Assembly (NCBI RefSeq): GCF_001310275.1
Contig: NZ_LGYZ01000078.1
Coordinates: 1 to 64,000, forward strand
Length of the DNA stretch: 64,000 bases
Source of the DNA: Nocardia arizonensis
GTDB lineage: Bacteria > Actinomycetota > Actinomycetes > Mycobacteriales > Mycobacteriaceae
Direction of reading: 5' to 3'
The first letter of the stretch is position 1. Every line of letters begins with the position of its first letter. The translations under genes and the position numbers were made by a program. The notes below the pieces were generated by a model. That model worked only from the letters and a program-made list of their open reading frames with translations, was not told where the DNA came from and did no database searches. Below are positions 47,069 through 56,609 of this stretch, piece by piece.

Positions 47069-48532
47069 TCAGGAATCACCGCCCGGCCGCGAGTGTGTCG
47101 CCGCGGCTGGTCCGGGATGCGCGGCGTCCCGCGTCGACCGGCCGGGCATCATGGCCGACGTGGCGACCATCACCGCCGCCATCGCGGCGACGGCCAGGAA
47201 CACCACGTGCACCGCCGCGGACAGCGCGGCGGGTGTGGGGTGGTCGGTGGGGCCGAGACGGGCGTTGACGACCGCGCCGAAGACCGCGACGCCGACCGCG
47301 CTGCCGATGGCGCGGGCGAACATATTCGCCGAGGTCACGACACCGCGTTCGGACCAGTCGGCGGAGGTCTGGGCCGCGATGAGGGTGGGTGTGGCGACCA
47401 GGCCCATGCCGGTTCCGACCAGGAAACAGGATGCGGCGACCTGGGCGAGCGAGGAGTCCTCGGTGATGAGCAGTGTGCTCACCGCCCCGACGGCGGCCAA
47501 GCCGCTTCCGATCAGAGCCGTGTAGCGGAATCCTATGCGCAGGTAGACCTTTCCGGCCTGCGATGCCGCCAGTGGCCACCCGAGGGTCAGTGCGCCGACG
47601 GTGAGTCCGGCGACCAGCGCGCCGGTGCCGAGCACACCCTGGGTGAAAGTGGGCACGTAGGAGGTGAGACCGAGCAGAATCGCCCCGACCAGAACCGACA
47701 CCAGACTGCTCGCGATCACCACGCGCCGGGTGAACACCCACAGCGGCAGCACCGGATTCTCGGCGACCCGTTCGACGAGGACGAAGACGACCAGGACCAC
47801 CGCGCCACCCGCGAAGACGGCGATTCCGGTGGGGGAGGACCACGCCCACGCCTGTCCGCCCTCGAGCAGGCCGAGGATCAGCGCGCCCGCCCCCGCGGTG
47901 AGCAGTACGGCGCCGAGATAGTCGACGTTGCGACGTTGCCGGGGCACGCTCTCGCGGAAATTGCGCAGCAGCATCCAGCCCGCCAGCGCGGCGAGCGGCA
48001 GGTTCACCAGAAAGATCCAGCGCCAGCTCACGTATTCGGCGAAGACACCGCCGAGTAGCGGACCGAGCACCGACGACATCGCCCATACGGCGGCCAGATA
48101 GCCCTGGACCTTGGCGCGCTCGGCCAGGGTGTAGAGATCACCGGCGATGACCATGGTCATGGGCTGGATCGCCCCCGCGCCGACGCCCTGCACCGCGCGA
48201 AAGACGATCAGCGCGACCATGCTGGTCGCCAGCCCGCACAACAGCGAACCGAGGGCGAATACCGCGATACCGAACAGGATCACCGGTTTGCGTCCGACCG
48301 TGTCGGCGACCTTGCCGTAGATCGGCACCGTCACGGCCTGGGCCAGCAGATAGATCGAGAACAGCCAGGGGAATTGGGAGAAGCCGCCGAGATTGTCGGT
48401 GATGGTGAGTACCGCGGTGGCGATGATCGTGGAGTCGAGGGCGACCAGACCGGTCGACAACATCAGCGCCCCGAGGATCGGTCCCCGTTCCGAACGGAAA
48501 CCGACGGTCGACTCCACTGCTTCCACTGCCAC
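47069..48532 (-). CDS. MFS multidrug exporter, DHA2/EmrB-QacA family
   Basis: 487 aa with 14 predicted membrane segments. GTG 48532 with GAGAGG 7 nt upstream. LDSTIIATAVLTI is the family's motif D1-like first helix, YGKVADTVGRKPVILFG is motif A, and LGPLLGGVF is the antiporter motif C. It would pump drugs or a natural product out with proton exchange. Single gene, with a strong inverted repeat just upstream of its start. A candidate exporter for a local metabolite, but distance gives no proof. Confidence 0.92.
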   Translation of the reverse strand: MAVEAVESTVGFRSERGPILGALMLSTGLVALDSTIIATAVLTITDNLGGFSQFPWLFSIYLLAQAVTVPIYGKVADTVGRKPVILFGIAVFALGSLLCGLATSMVALIVFRAVQGVGAGAIQPMTMVIAGDLYTLAERAKVQGYLAAVWAMSSVLGPLLGGVFAEYVSWRWIFLVNLPLAALAGWMLLRNFRESVPRQRRNVDYLGAVLLTAGAGALILGLLEGGQAWAWSSPTGIAVFAGGAVVLVVFVLVERVAENPVLPLWVFTRRVVIASSLVSVLVGAILLGLTSYVPTFTQGVLGTGALVAGLTVGALTLGWPLAASQAGKVYLRIGFRYTALIGSGLAAVGAVSTLLITEDSSLAQVAASCFLVGTGMGLVATPTLIAAQTSADWSERGVVTSANMFARAIGSAVGVAVFGAVVNARLGPTDHPTPAALSAAVHVVFLAVAAMAAVMVATSAMMPGRSTRDAAHPGPAAATHSRPGGDS

Positions 48533-48544
48533 CGGCGGACCTCT

Positions 48545-48574
48545 CGTTCGTTCGGCTAACCACTGGAACGAACG
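48545..48574. promoter_or_regulatory. 30-bp inverted repeat upstream of the exporter gene (putative operator)
   Basis: Perfect 9-bp arms CGTTCGTTC (48545-48553) and GAACGAACG (48566-48574) with a 12-bp centre, ending 13 nt before the exporter's start codon. Typical of a TetR- or PadR-type repressor site. No regulator gene is adjacent, so it would be controlled in trans. Confidence 0.65.
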
Positions 48575-48610
48575 TCTCGACGGCCGGACTATTCCCGGGC
48601 GGAAGTGTGC

Positions 48611-49363
48611 TCAGGGCCGCCAGGTGATGCGACCGCCCTGGAAGTCCTGTGCCTTACCGCCCTGGAAATCGTATTCGTCGCTGGTCGGATAGCCGTAACG
48701 ACCGCCCTCCGCGCCCGCGCGCACCCAGTCGTCGCGCAGCGCGCCCCAGACGATGTGCGCACCGGTGGCGGAGGTGTAGTAGATCGCGCCGCCGGTGAAC
48801 AGGTTGTAGCGGCCGTTGTTCTTGGCGGCGGCCTCGTCGGTGAGCGGGTAGCCCAGCGGTCCGCTCTCCCAGCCCCCGGCGGCCCACCTGTCCCGGATCG
48901 GCCCACCGACCTGGTGCGCGTCGGTGCCCAACGTCCAGTAGATCGAGCCCTTCTCGAAGTGGTTGAAGCGGCCCGATCCTGACGGTGTCACTTGCTCGGC
49001 GGTAACCGGATAGCCGAGGATGCCCGATTCCGACCCCAGCTCGCCCCACTTGTCGCGGATCGCGCCGCCCACCGGATGGGCGCCGGTGGCGGCCTGCCAG
49101 TAGATCGAGACATCGCGCTGGAAGGTCTGGTACTTGCCGCCGCGCGCCGCGTCGGATTCGGGGGAGGTCGGATCGCCGAAGACGGCCGGTCCGCCATTGG
49201 CGTCGTATTCCGCCTCGATCGCACCACCGACCTCGAAGGGGCCGATCGGCCGCGCACTCGCGGGACCCGCGGCGAGTAGGACGCCCGCGGCGACCGCGGA
49301 CAGCGCGAGTGCGCCGCGACGCGTCGAACCGGAGAGTCGATATGGGCGAGATGTCCTTGCCAT
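48611..49363 (-). CDS. Secreted LGFP-repeat protein
   Basis: 250 aa. Signal peptide at about 1-38 (ALALSAVAAGVLLAAGPASA). The rest is four LGFP-type repeats of about 53 residues with the pattern GAIRDKWGELGSESGILGYP and IYW/IYY at each end (VSIYWQAATGAHPVGG, GSIYWTLGTDAHQVGG, GAIYYTSATGAHIVWG). LGFP repeats are found in mycolic-acid actinobacteria and are thought to anchor proteins to the cell wall. No enzyme domain is attached. Confidence 0.9.
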   Translation of the reverse strand: MARTSRPYRLSGSTRRGALALSAVAAGVLLAAGPASARPIGPFEVGGAIEAEYDANGGPAVFGDPTSPESDAARGGKYQTFQRDVSIYWQAATGAHPVGGAIRDKWGELGSESGILGYPVTAEQVTPSGSGRFNHFEKGSIYWTLGTDAHQVGGPIRDRWAAGGWESGPLGYPLTDEAAAKNNGRYNLFTGGAIYYTSATGAHIVWGALRDDWVRAGAEGGRYGYPTSDEYDFQGGKAQDFQGGRITWRP

Positions 49364-49516
49364 AGATACTCCCTGGACAGATGTGATCAGGTTGCCGCGC
49401 GATTGCGCGGCATGCGACAGTGCGCACCGAAGCTACCAGTTCGGCGCGGCGCCCGGCACGCCGGTGGCGGGTTCACGGACCGCGAAATCGCTGCTCACAG
49501 CCGTGCCACCCGCCGC

Positions 49517-51067
49517 TCACATCGGATAGAGGCTGTGTTTGCGCGGGTTGGGCGCCGCGGAGTCCTCCTTGTCGCGCAGCAGACGCAGGGCACGGCGCAG
49601 TTCCAGCCGGGTGCTCGAGGGCTCGATGACCGCGTCGATGTAACCGCGTTCGGCGGCCACCCACGGTGTGGCGACGGTCTCGTTGTACTGGTCGATCATG
49701 GCCGCGCGGGCGGCGGCCCGATGTTCGGCGGGCACCTGTTGGAGTTGGCGCCTGCCCACGATGTCGACCGCGCTCTCCGCGCCGATCACCGCGATACGGG
49801 CGGTCGGCCACGCCAGGCTGATATCGGCGCCGAGCTGCTTGCAGGCCATGAAGCCGTACGCGCCGCCATAGGACTTGCGGACCACCAGGTTGACGATGGG
49901 AACCGTCGCCTCGATGATGGCGCGGAATACCCGCCCGCCGCGCACGATGACGCCGTTGCGCTCCTCCTCGACACCGGGCAGCACGCCGGGGGTGTCCACG
50001 ACGAAGATCAGCGGCAGGCCGAAGGCATTGCACAGCCGGATGAAATGGGTGGCCTTGTCCGAACACTTCGCGTCGACCGCGCCGCCGAGTACCAGCGGCT
50101 GATTCGCGACCACGCCGACGGCTCGGCCGTCGACGCGGGTGAATCCGGTGATGAGATTGGCGGCCGCGGTCGCGCGGATCTCGTGGAATTCGCCGTCGTC
50201 GAAGATCCGCAGCAGGATCTCGTGCATGTCGTAACCGCCGCGATCGGAATCGGGGATGATCGAATCCAATTCCAGGTCGGTGGAGGTGACCTCGGGTTCC
50301 AGGCCGGGATTGACGATGGGCGCGCGTTCCAGGCAGTTCGAGGGCAGATAGCTCAGATACGCGCGGGCCCAGGCGAACGCGTCGTGTTCGGTGGCGGCGA
50401 TGTGGTGGATGGTGCCGTTGGCGGCCTGGTTGCGAGCGCCGCCGAGTTCCTCCATCGTGACGTCCTCGCCGGTGACCGCCTTGATCACCTCGGGACCGGT
50501 GACGAACATGTAGGAGTTCTCGGTGGCGATGATGACGTCGGTGTTGATCGGACCGTAGACCGATCCCGCGGCGCAGCGGCCCAGCATGATCGAGACCTGC
50601 GGGACGAATCCCGAAAGGCGTTCCTGGCGGCGGCTCATATGGGCGAACCAGGCCAGCGAGGTCACCGCGTCCTGGATCCGGGCACCGCCCGAATCGTTGA
50701 TCGCGACCACCGGACAGCCCTTCTCATAGGCGAAGCGCATGGCCTCGGCGACCTTGCGGCCGAACATCTCGCCGACCGAACCGCCGAAAACCGTTTGGTC
50801 GTGGGCGATCACGACCACCGGGCGGCCATCGACGAGCCCGCGCCCGGTGACCACGCCGTCGCCGTACATGGCGGCGGGATTTCCGGGCTGGCGCACCAGC
50901 GCGCCGATCTCGAGGAAGGTGCCCTCGTCGAGGAGGGCGCGTACCCGTTCGCGCGCGCTCGGAATCCCCTTGTGCGCGCGTTTCGCGACGCCGGATTCGC
51001 CCGCCGGTTCCTCGGCGACGGCCAGAACCTCGCGCAGCCGGTCGAGCTTGTCGCGGGTAGCAGTCAT
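49517..51067 (-). CDS. Acyl-CoA carboxylase beta (carboxyltransferase) subunit
   Basis: 516 aa, the length of AccD/PccB proteins. Motifs: FGGSVGEMFGRKVAEAM, INDSGGARIQDAVTSL, FVTGPEVIKAVTGEDVTMEELGG, FVVDTPGVLPGVEEERNG and SYGGAYGFMACKQLGADISLAWP. It carboxylates acetyl- or propionyl-CoA with a partner biotin subunit (AccA-type), not encoded nearby. It is the usual actinobacterial type, in contrast to the E. coli-type enzyme of the metabolite cluster. It resembles the mycobacterial AccD group with a wide acyl range. Confidence 0.92.
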   Translation of the reverse strand: MTATRDKLDRLREVLAVAEEPAGESGVAKRAHKGIPSARERVRALLDEGTFLEIGALVRQPGNPAAMYGDGVVTGRGLVDGRPVVVIAHDQTVFGGSVGEMFGRKVAEAMRFAYEKGCPVVAINDSGGARIQDAVTSLAWFAHMSRRQERLSGFVPQVSIMLGRCAAGSVYGPINTDVIIATENSYMFVTGPEVIKAVTGEDVTMEELGGARNQAANGTIHHIAATEHDAFAWARAYLSYLPSNCLERAPIVNPGLEPEVTSTDLELDSIIPDSDRGGYDMHEILLRIFDDGEFHEIRATAAANLITGFTRVDGRAVGVVANQPLVLGGAVDAKCSDKATHFIRLCNAFGLPLIFVVDTPGVLPGVEEERNGVIVRGGRVFRAIIEATVPIVNLVVRKSYGGAYGFMACKQLGADISLAWPTARIAVIGAESAVDIVGRRQLQQVPAEHRAAARAAMIDQYNETVATPWVAAERGYIDAVIEPSSTRLELRRALRLLRDKEDSAAPNPRKHSLYPM

Positions 51068-51401
51068 ACGGTTTCGCCTTTCGCCCTCGCGGTATTCCCG
51101 GCGAACCCTAGTTGCAGGCGAACTGCGCGGAGCGGTCATGACCGACCGTTGGGGACACCTCACAGCGGCGCGGCGGCGGGAATTGGACGGCGCCACGATC
51201 CGGGAGCGGGGAGCGCGATTGCCGTGACGGTGCCGGAGCGGGCCGTCGGGTGGTGGTCGACCGACGGCGAATCGCCGGACACCGCTCGGCGACGTCTCCG
51301 GCGCGCGGCGCCGAATCGGGCACGGTGGCTCGGGCGAGGATCGGGCGCGCCGACGTAATCGCTTGTGCCGGTGTTGGATTAGGTACGGCGCGCCCGCGGC
51401 G
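51068..51401. other. Intergenic region with two overlapping mini-ORFs of doubtful status
   Basis: 334 bp. On the + strand, ATG 51138 with GGAG upstream opens 29 codons (MTDRWGHLTAARRRELDGAT...), and GTG 51224 overlaps its stop (GTGA) to open 44 more (VTVPERAVGWWSTDGESPDT...). An AccE-like epsilon subunit might be expected beside accD, but neither peptide looks like one. No other signal seen. Confidence 0.25.
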
Positions 51402-52265
51402 TCACGGCTTGCGCAGAATGCCGCCGTATTCGTAGACCTCGGTCCTGCGCCGGGTAGCGCCCACATACGGGAGCAGCTGCTCGGGGACGGGCTCGAGCGG
51501 CGGCTGATGCGGATCGGCGCGCCACCCGGTGAGGTTGGTCAGTCCGGGCTCGATCGGTTCCAGCCCGTCGAACAGCGCGTCGACCTCGGCGGGCGTGCGG
51601 TTCTGCCACGGGATTCCGGCGCCGTCGAGTTGGGCCGCGAATCGTCCGCCGATCTCGGGGTCGTCACTGACGACCTGCGAGAACGCGATATGGCTTCCCG
51701 GTGCGGCCACGGTGTCGATAATGTGACGCAACGCGTGTTGCGCGCCCGCGCCCACGGAGTCGACGTCCTTGAGGTGATGGCCCACCGACAGGAACAACAC
51801 CGCGACCGGTTCGGAGAAATCGATGAGCCGCCGCACGGAGGGATCGGCGAGCAGCGCCTCGGGATCGCGCATATCGGCGGTGATCACGGTGGTGCTCTGC
51901 TGATCGGCGAGCAGCGCGCGACCGTGCGCGAGCACGATGGGATCGATGTCGACGTAGACGACGCGCGCCTGCGGATCGAAGGTCTGGGCGACCTGGTGCA
52001 CATTGTTGTCGGTCGGCAGGCCGCAGCCGAGGTCGAGGAACTGGCCGATACCCGCCTCCTCGACCAGGTAGCGGACCGCGCGATAGAGGAACTGCCGGTT
52101 CTGACGCGCGATATCCACGCACTCGGGGAATCCCTGGAGCACATGGAGGATGATCTCGCGATCGATGGCGTAATTGTCCTTGCCGCCGAGCATCCACCCG
52201 TATGCCCGCGCCGAGGTCGGCCGGTCCAACGGTATGGAAGTCTCCATCGTTTCGTCCGCAGTCAT
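51402..52265 (-). CDS. SAM-dependent methyltransferase, DUF574 family
   Basis: 287 aa. Family blocks: RPTSARAYGWMLGGKDNYAIDR, RQNRQFLYRAVRYLVEEAG, QFLDLGCGLPTDNNVHQVAQ (SAM site), VYVDIDPIVLAHGRALL, and the C-terminal RRTEVYEYGGILRKP. These proteins are common in actinomycetes, often many copies per genome and beside DUF5753/HTH regulators, as here; their targets are unknown. Divergent from the DUF5753 gene. Confidence 0.88.
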   Translation of the reverse strand: MTADETMETSIPLDRPTSARAYGWMLGGKDNYAIDREIILHVLQGFPECVDIARQNRQFLYRAVRYLVEEAGIGQFLDLGCGLPTDNNVHQVAQTFDPQARVVYVDIDPIVLAHGRALLADQQSTTVITADMRDPEALLADPSVRRLIDFSEPVAVLFLSVGHHLKDVDSVGAGAQHALRHIIDTVAAPGSHIAFSQVVSDDPEIGGRFAAQLDGAGIPWQNRTPAEVDALFDGLEPIEPGLTNLTGWRADPHQPPLEPVPEQLLPYVGATRRRTEVYEYGGILRKP

Positions 52266-52438
52266 CCTCGTGCTCCGCCCTTTCACCCTCTGCCATCGGT
52301 AAGACGACGCTGTCCAGTCTGACCGGTGACGACTGGTCAAGCAAGACAGTTCGATTCGGTGATGCTCTCGCGAATTGCCCTGTAAAAAGCCCGATTTGGG
52401 GATAGCTTCTCGATACGTTCACGTGGCAGACTCGGCGC

Positions 52439-53155
52439 ATGGGCGCGCGGGATACCCCGGAGTCGAGTGAGTTCGCGGACCGGGAGGCGGTCACCGAGGC
52501 CGCGCGGCGAGTCGTGGGCGCGGGTTGGTGGCAACGCGATGCCGACTGGTTGCCGCCGGGCTTCGACACGTATCTGCATCTCGAGCAGGCCGCGCGCATG
52601 GTGCGCTGCTACGAGTCACGGGTGGTGCCGGAACTGTTGCAGACCGCCGACTACGCGCGGGCGCTGCTGACCCTGGCGCATCCCGACGATTCCGAGACCA
52701 TGCGCGAGCGCCGGGTCGCGCTGCGTATGCGCCGCGCGGAGATACTGCACCGGCCCGATCCCACGCAGTTGTGGGTGATTGTCGACGATTCGGCGCTGCG
52801 GCGCCCGATCGGCGGCTCGGCCGTGTGGCGGGCCCAGCTCGAACACCTCTCTCGGGCGGCGCGGGCCGCCAATATCGCGGTCCAGGTGCTCGCCGATCCG
52901 GTGGGCGGTCCCGCGCTGACCGAGGGCTCGTTCTCGGTGCTGCGTTTCGCCGAGGGCGATCTACCCGATCTGGTCTACCTGCAACAACTCACGAGGCGGG
53001 TCTTCCTCGACGCGAGCGAGGACATCGAGGCGTACATGAGCGTAGCCGACATCCTGTCCGTGCACGCCACGGCGCCCGAACACACGCCCGCCCTGATCGA
53101 GGCCATGCACCGCAGTCATCCGGCGACCGTCGACCAGCCTGCCGCCCGACGTTGA
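52439..53155 (+). CDS. DUF5753 protein without an HTH
   Basis: 238 aa. From about residue 35 it is a complete DUF5753 domain: YLHLEQAARMVRCYESRVVPELLQTADYARALL, a Met/Arg-rich helix (RRVALRMRRAEIL), VIVDDSALRRPIGG and LVYLQQLTRRVFLDASEDIEAYMSVADIL. Normally DUF5753 follows an N-terminal XRE-type HTH in the same chain. Here only about 35 residues precede it and they show no HTH, and the bases upstream of ATG 52439 are not coding in that frame. It is either a natural HTH-less form or a gene that lost its 5' part. Confidence 0.85.
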   Translation: MGARDTPESSEFADREAVTEAARRVVGAGWWQRDADWLPPGFDTYLHLEQAARMVRCYESRVVPELLQTADYARALLTLAHPDDSETMRERRVALRMRRAEILHRPDPTQLWVIVDDSALRRPIGGSAVWRAQLEHLSRAARAANIAVQVLADPVGGPALTEGSFSVLRFAEGDLPDLVYLQQLTRRVFLDASEDIEAYMSVADILSVHATAPEHTPALIEAMHRSHPATVDQPAARR

Positions 53156-53508
53156 CCCCACCGCGGCGGCGCGCGTCGAAAGATGTTGACACATCGAGCG
53201 TGAGCGGGATGCGGTCCTGCTACCGTGAACGGGTCGTCGGGTTCGGGACGACTGTTGTACGCGGCGTTTGTCGGTCCTCTCGAGGCGAAAACGCCCGCGC
53301 CCGCGGGCGTGTCACCAGCAGTTCCGGTCCGAGGCTGGACCTCGGGTCCGGGGTCGCCGAGTCGAACGGTGCGAGGAAGGCTGAGCGTAAGCGTTGTGGG
53401 CAGGTTGGCGGTGGGGTGCGAGCCTCGAGACGCGACCCGACGCGGACGGCGGCTCTCCTCGATCGGTCCCCGGATCCCACGCTGTTTCACCTTTCTGGAG
53501 CTAATTCA
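53156..53508. other. Long leader region before the CYP157-like gene
   Basis: 353 bp. TTGACA occurs at 53186-53191, but no good -10 sits 16-18 bp downstream. Downstream, several G/C-rich inverted segments occur (for example around 53290-53312 and 53330-53355). The region does not match a riboswitch class I know. An open frame through it has poor composition. GGAG at about 53497 serves the P450's TTG start. Confidence 0.3.
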
Positions 53509-54777
53509 TTGAGCACGCCACACTTCGCCGTACCGTCTCAGACGCCGGGAGTATGCCCCGTCGCGCACGGATCGCCCGTCGATTCCGACGACAGCCCCCG
53601 AATGCTGCTGCACACCCCCGAGTTCGCCGCAGATCCGCACCGCGCCTACCGTGAGGCCCGCAAGCAGTACGGCTCGATGGTGCCGATCGAACTGGCCCCG
53701 AACGTACCGGCCACGCTGGTGCTCGGCTATCAGACCGCGGTGCGGATACTCAACGATCCCGAACACTTCCCGGCCGATCCCCGCGCCTGGCAGGACAGCG
53801 TGCCCGCGGACTCGCCGATCAGGCCGATGATGGAGTGGTATCCGAACGCCCTGCGCAACAGCGGTCCGACCCACGCGCGCTACCGGCAGGCCTACGTCGC
53901 GGCCATCGACGGCATCGACCTGCACGCGCTGCACGCCACCATCGAGCGCATCGCGGTCCCGCTGATCAACTCCTTCTGCGAGAGCGGATCCGCCGATCTG
54001 GTGACCCAGTACGCTTTCCCGTTGGTCTTCGAGGTGCTCAACAGGATGGTCGGCTGTTCGACCGAGCTGGGGCAGCGGGTGGCGACGGGGATGGCGATGC
54101 TGTTCGACACCGTCGAGGCGGCCCGCGGCATGGAGATGCTGAGCACCGCGCTGCTCGAACTGATCGCGCTGCGCCGCGCCGAGCCCGGCGACGACGTGAC
54201 CTCCCGCCTGGCCCATCACCCGGCGAATCTGGACGACACCGAGATGCTGTGCCAGCTGATCAGCTTCTACGGCGCGGGCATCGAACCGCAGCAGAACCTC
54301 ATCGCCAACACCCTGTTGTTGATGGTCACCGACGAACGCTTCGGCGGCAATGTCCTCGGCGGCAGCCTGTCCACCCGCGACGCGCTGGACGAGGTGCTGT
54401 TCAACGACCCGCCGATGGCGAACTTCTGCACCTCCTACCCGCGCCAGCCGATCCTGATCGACAACACCTGGCTGCCTGCGCACCAGCCGGTGCTGATCAG
54501 CCTGTCGGCCTGCAACAACGATCCGGCGATCCGCGGCGGCGACCGCACCGGCAACCGGTCGCATCTGGCCTGGAGCGCGGGGCCGCACGCGTGCCCGGCC
54601 AAGTCGGTGGCCTACCTCATCGTGCAGGACGCCATCGACCAGTTGCTCGACGCGTTGCCGGAACTGGACCTCTCGGTACCCGTGAGCGAGTTGGTCTGGC
54701 GGCCGGGACCCTTCCACCGCGCGCTCGCTGCCCTGCCCGTCGTCTTCCCGCCGTCCCCACAGATGAATCTGGTCTAA
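53509..54777 (+). CDS. CYP157-like P450 lacking the ExxR motif
   Basis: 422 aa from TTG 53509 (GGAG 9 nt upstream). It has the features of conservon P450s (CvnE/CYP157): N-terminal [20 protein letters not shown]-helix [16 protein letters not shown] instead of AGxET, and K-helix DEVLFNDPP in which Phe298 stands where the Arg of ExxR should be. The heme loop is [11 protein letters not shown] with Cys362. CYP157C1 of Streptomyces coelicolor is known to lack ExxR, so the loss is a family trait rather than damage. In conservons such a P450 follows cvnA-D signalling genes; here none precede it. AAGGAG after its stop leads into a CYP154-like gene. Confidence 0.88.
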   Translation: MSTPHFAVPSQTPGVCPVAHGSPVDSDDSPRMLLHTPEFAADPHRAYREARKQYGSMVPIELAPNVPATLVLGYQTAVRILNDPEHFPADPRAWQDSVPADSPIRPMMEWYPNALRNSGPTHARYRQAYVAAIDGIDLHALHATIERIAVPLINSFCESGSADLVTQYAFPLVFEVLNRMVGCSTELGQRVATGMAMLFDTVEAARGMEMLSTALLELIALRRAEPGDDVTSRLAHHPANLDDTEMLCQLISFYGAGIEPQQNLIANTLLLMVTDERFGGNVLGGSLSTRDALDEVLFNDPPMANFCTSYPRQPILIDNTWLPAHQPVLISLSACNNDPAIRGGDRTGNRSHLAWSAGPHACPAKSVAYLIVQDAIDQLLDALPELDLSVPVSELVWRPGPFHRALAALPVVFPPSPQMNLV

Positions 54778-54788
54778 GGAGTTCCTCG

Positions 54789-56009
54789 ATGGAGAATGAA
54801 ACGATCGCCCTGGATCTGACCGGCGCCGATATCCAAGGCGAATCGGAGCGGATCCGCGGTCGCGGGCCGATCGCACGGGTGGGGTTACCCGGCGGGGTGC
54901 CCGCCTGGTCGGTGACCGACGCCGTCGTTCTCAAGGAACTGCTTGCCGATCCGCGCGTGTCCAAGGATCCGCGCCGCCACTGGACGGCATTCATCGACGG
55001 TGAGATCACCGAGGCGTGGCCGCTGCACCCGTGGGTCGCGGTGGAGAACATGTTCACCGCCTACGGCGGCGAACACCGCAGACTACGCAAACTGGTGTCG
55101 CCTGCCTTCACCCATCGCCGCAGTGCCGGGCTGCGCCCGCGGATCGAGGAGATCACGGCGAAACTGCTGGACCGGCTGGCGCAGATCCCGAGCGGGACAG
55201 CCGTCGACCTGCGGGCCGACTATGCCTATCCGGTGCCGATCGAGGTCATCACCGAGATGATGGGTGTGCCCGACCATCTCGGTCCTGGCATGCACAAATG
55301 CGTCGACGGCTTCTTCGACACCTCCTTCGGCCCGGAGGAAGCGCAGGCCAACTACATCGAGATGTACGGTCTGGTCAGCGAACTGGTCGCGTTCCGGCGC
55401 GACAATCCGGGCGAGGACGTGACCAGCGTGCTCCTGCGTACCCGCGACGAGGACGACGGTTCCGCGCTCTCGGAACGGGAGCTGGTCGACACCCTGATGC
55501 TGGTCATCAACGCCGGTCACGAGACCACGGTGAATCTGCTCGACCAGGCCATCGTCGCGCTGCTGACCCATCCTCGGCAGCGCGCCGAGGTGGTCGGCGG
55601 CCAGGTGCCGTGGACGGAGGTGGTGGAGGAGACGCTGCGCTACCAGGCGCCGGTGGCGCATCTGCCGCTGCGGTACGCGGTGGAGGACATCGATGTCGAC
55701 GGTATCCGCATCGGCAAGGGCGAGGCGATTCTGGCCTCGTACGCCGCCGCGGGCCGCGATCCGAAAGTGCACGGCGCCACGGCCGCGCAGTTCGACATCC
55801 ACCGCGCGAACAAGGATCACGTGTCGTTCGGGCACGGAGCCCATCACTGCATCGGCGCGCCGCTGGCCCGACTCGAGGCCGATATCGCGCTGCCCGCGTT
55901 GTTCACCCGTTTCCCGAATCTGCGACTGGCCGTCGAGGTCTCGGCGTTGGAGCCGGTCGGCAGCTTCGTGTCGAACGGTCACCGTACGCTGCCGGTGTAC
56001 CTGGACTGA
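54789..56009 (+). CDS. CYP154-like cytochrome P450
   Basis: 406 aa. I-helix [13 protein letters not shown], ExxR as EETLR, heme loop [17 protein letters not shown] with Cys354, and the CYP154-type ending [14 protein letters not shown]. Canonical motifs are intact, in contrast to the preceding P450. ATG 54789 has AAGGAG 8 nt upstream, and the genes are 11 bp apart, so they share a transcript. Streptomyces CYP154 proteins oxidise diverse ring systems; several are next to CYP157 genes in conservons. Confidence 0.9.
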   Translation: MENETIALDLTGADIQGESERIRGRGPIARVGLPGGVPAWSVTDAVVLKELLADPRVSKDPRRHWTAFIDGEITEAWPLHPWVAVENMFTAYGGEHRRLRKLVSPAFTHRRSAGLRPRIEEITAKLLDRLAQIPSGTAVDLRADYAYPVPIEVITEMMGVPDHLGPGMHKCVDGFFDTSFGPEEAQANYIEMYGLVSELVAFRRDNPGEDVTSVLLRTRDEDDGSALSERELVDTLMLVINAGHETTVNLLDQAIVALLTHPRQRAEVVGGQVPWTEVVEETLRYQAPVAHLPLRYAVEDIDVDGIRIGKGEAILASYAAAGRDPKVHGATAAQFDIHRANKDHVSFGHGAHHCIGAPLARLEADIALPALFTRFPNLRLAVEVSALEPVGSFVSNGHRTLPVYLD

Positions 56010-56051
56010 TGCGCGGCGGGGCGGCGCGCCGCGGCGCCCCGCGTGCGGGAT

Positions 56052-56267
56052 TCAGCCGCCGCTGATCGCGGAGGCTTCTATCGGGCAGCTGACGGTGCGC
56101 GGCACGTCGACGCGGAAGCCGCCGGACCGGGAGGTCGCGGCGTCGCCGGAGATGCCGGCTATTCGGACGGTGTCGGTCGGCACCGATTGATCCCCGAGAA
56201 TATCCAGAGCCCCGGCTCCGGCGAGAATGATGGCGGCGGTGGCGAAAACAACCTTGGCACGTTTCAT
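56052..56267 (-). CDS. Small exported peptide
   Basis: 71 aa. Basic start MKRAK, hydrophobic helix VVFATAAIILAGAGALDIL, then a polar tail with one Cys (TVSCPIEASAISGG). Signal peptide or N-terminal anchor with a short outer part. Function unknown; convergent with the P450 pair. Confidence 0.6.
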   Translation of the reverse strand: MKRAKVVFATAAIILAGAGALDILGDQSVPTDTVRIAGISGDAATSRSGGFRVDVPRTVSCPIEASAISGG

Positions 56268-56609
56268 GACCTGCTCCCGCTGGTTGGGCGAGTTCGATTG
56301 CCGAGCCCGGGTCCATCTCGTGGAAGCCCCGCACCCCGTGGGTCGCTGGTTATTTGCTTAGAGGAACCGTAATTCTTGATTCATAGGACGAGCAAGACAC
56401 AGAAGGGTCACGGAACCGGTGAGTACGAGTGTCACTACCTCGGTATACGTTCTCGACCGGGTAGTCGGCGGCTGGTGCGTCGATCGGTCTGCTACGGAAC
56501 TCGCCGACATTCGCGACTGGTGAACCGGCGGATCTGCCGTGGACGATCACAGTAGGTGACGCACATGTGACACGACCGCGCCGCACCGTCCGCGCATACC
56601 GTGCGAACC
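56268..56609. other. Intergenic region, nothing recognised
   Basis: 342 bp between two minus-strand genes. It should hold the promoter of the small exported peptide. A/T-richer text at about 56345-56400 is the best candidate. I see no RNA gene or repeat and no convincing short ORF. Confidence 0.3.

Noticed and set aside
49517..51067. Carboxylase subunit as part of the PUFA-type cluster
   Set aside because: It is a general actinobacterial AccD type, 40 kb away, and the cluster already carries a full carboxylase.
53225..53512. 95-codon open frame in the leader before the CYP157-like gene
   Set aside because: Gly/Ser/Arg/Pro-rich with no ribosome site and no resemblance to a protein family; runs into the P450 start.
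56350..56586. 78-codon minus-strand open frame between the small peptide and a hypothetical gene
   Set aside because: Poor codon use, no ribosome site, no conserved look.
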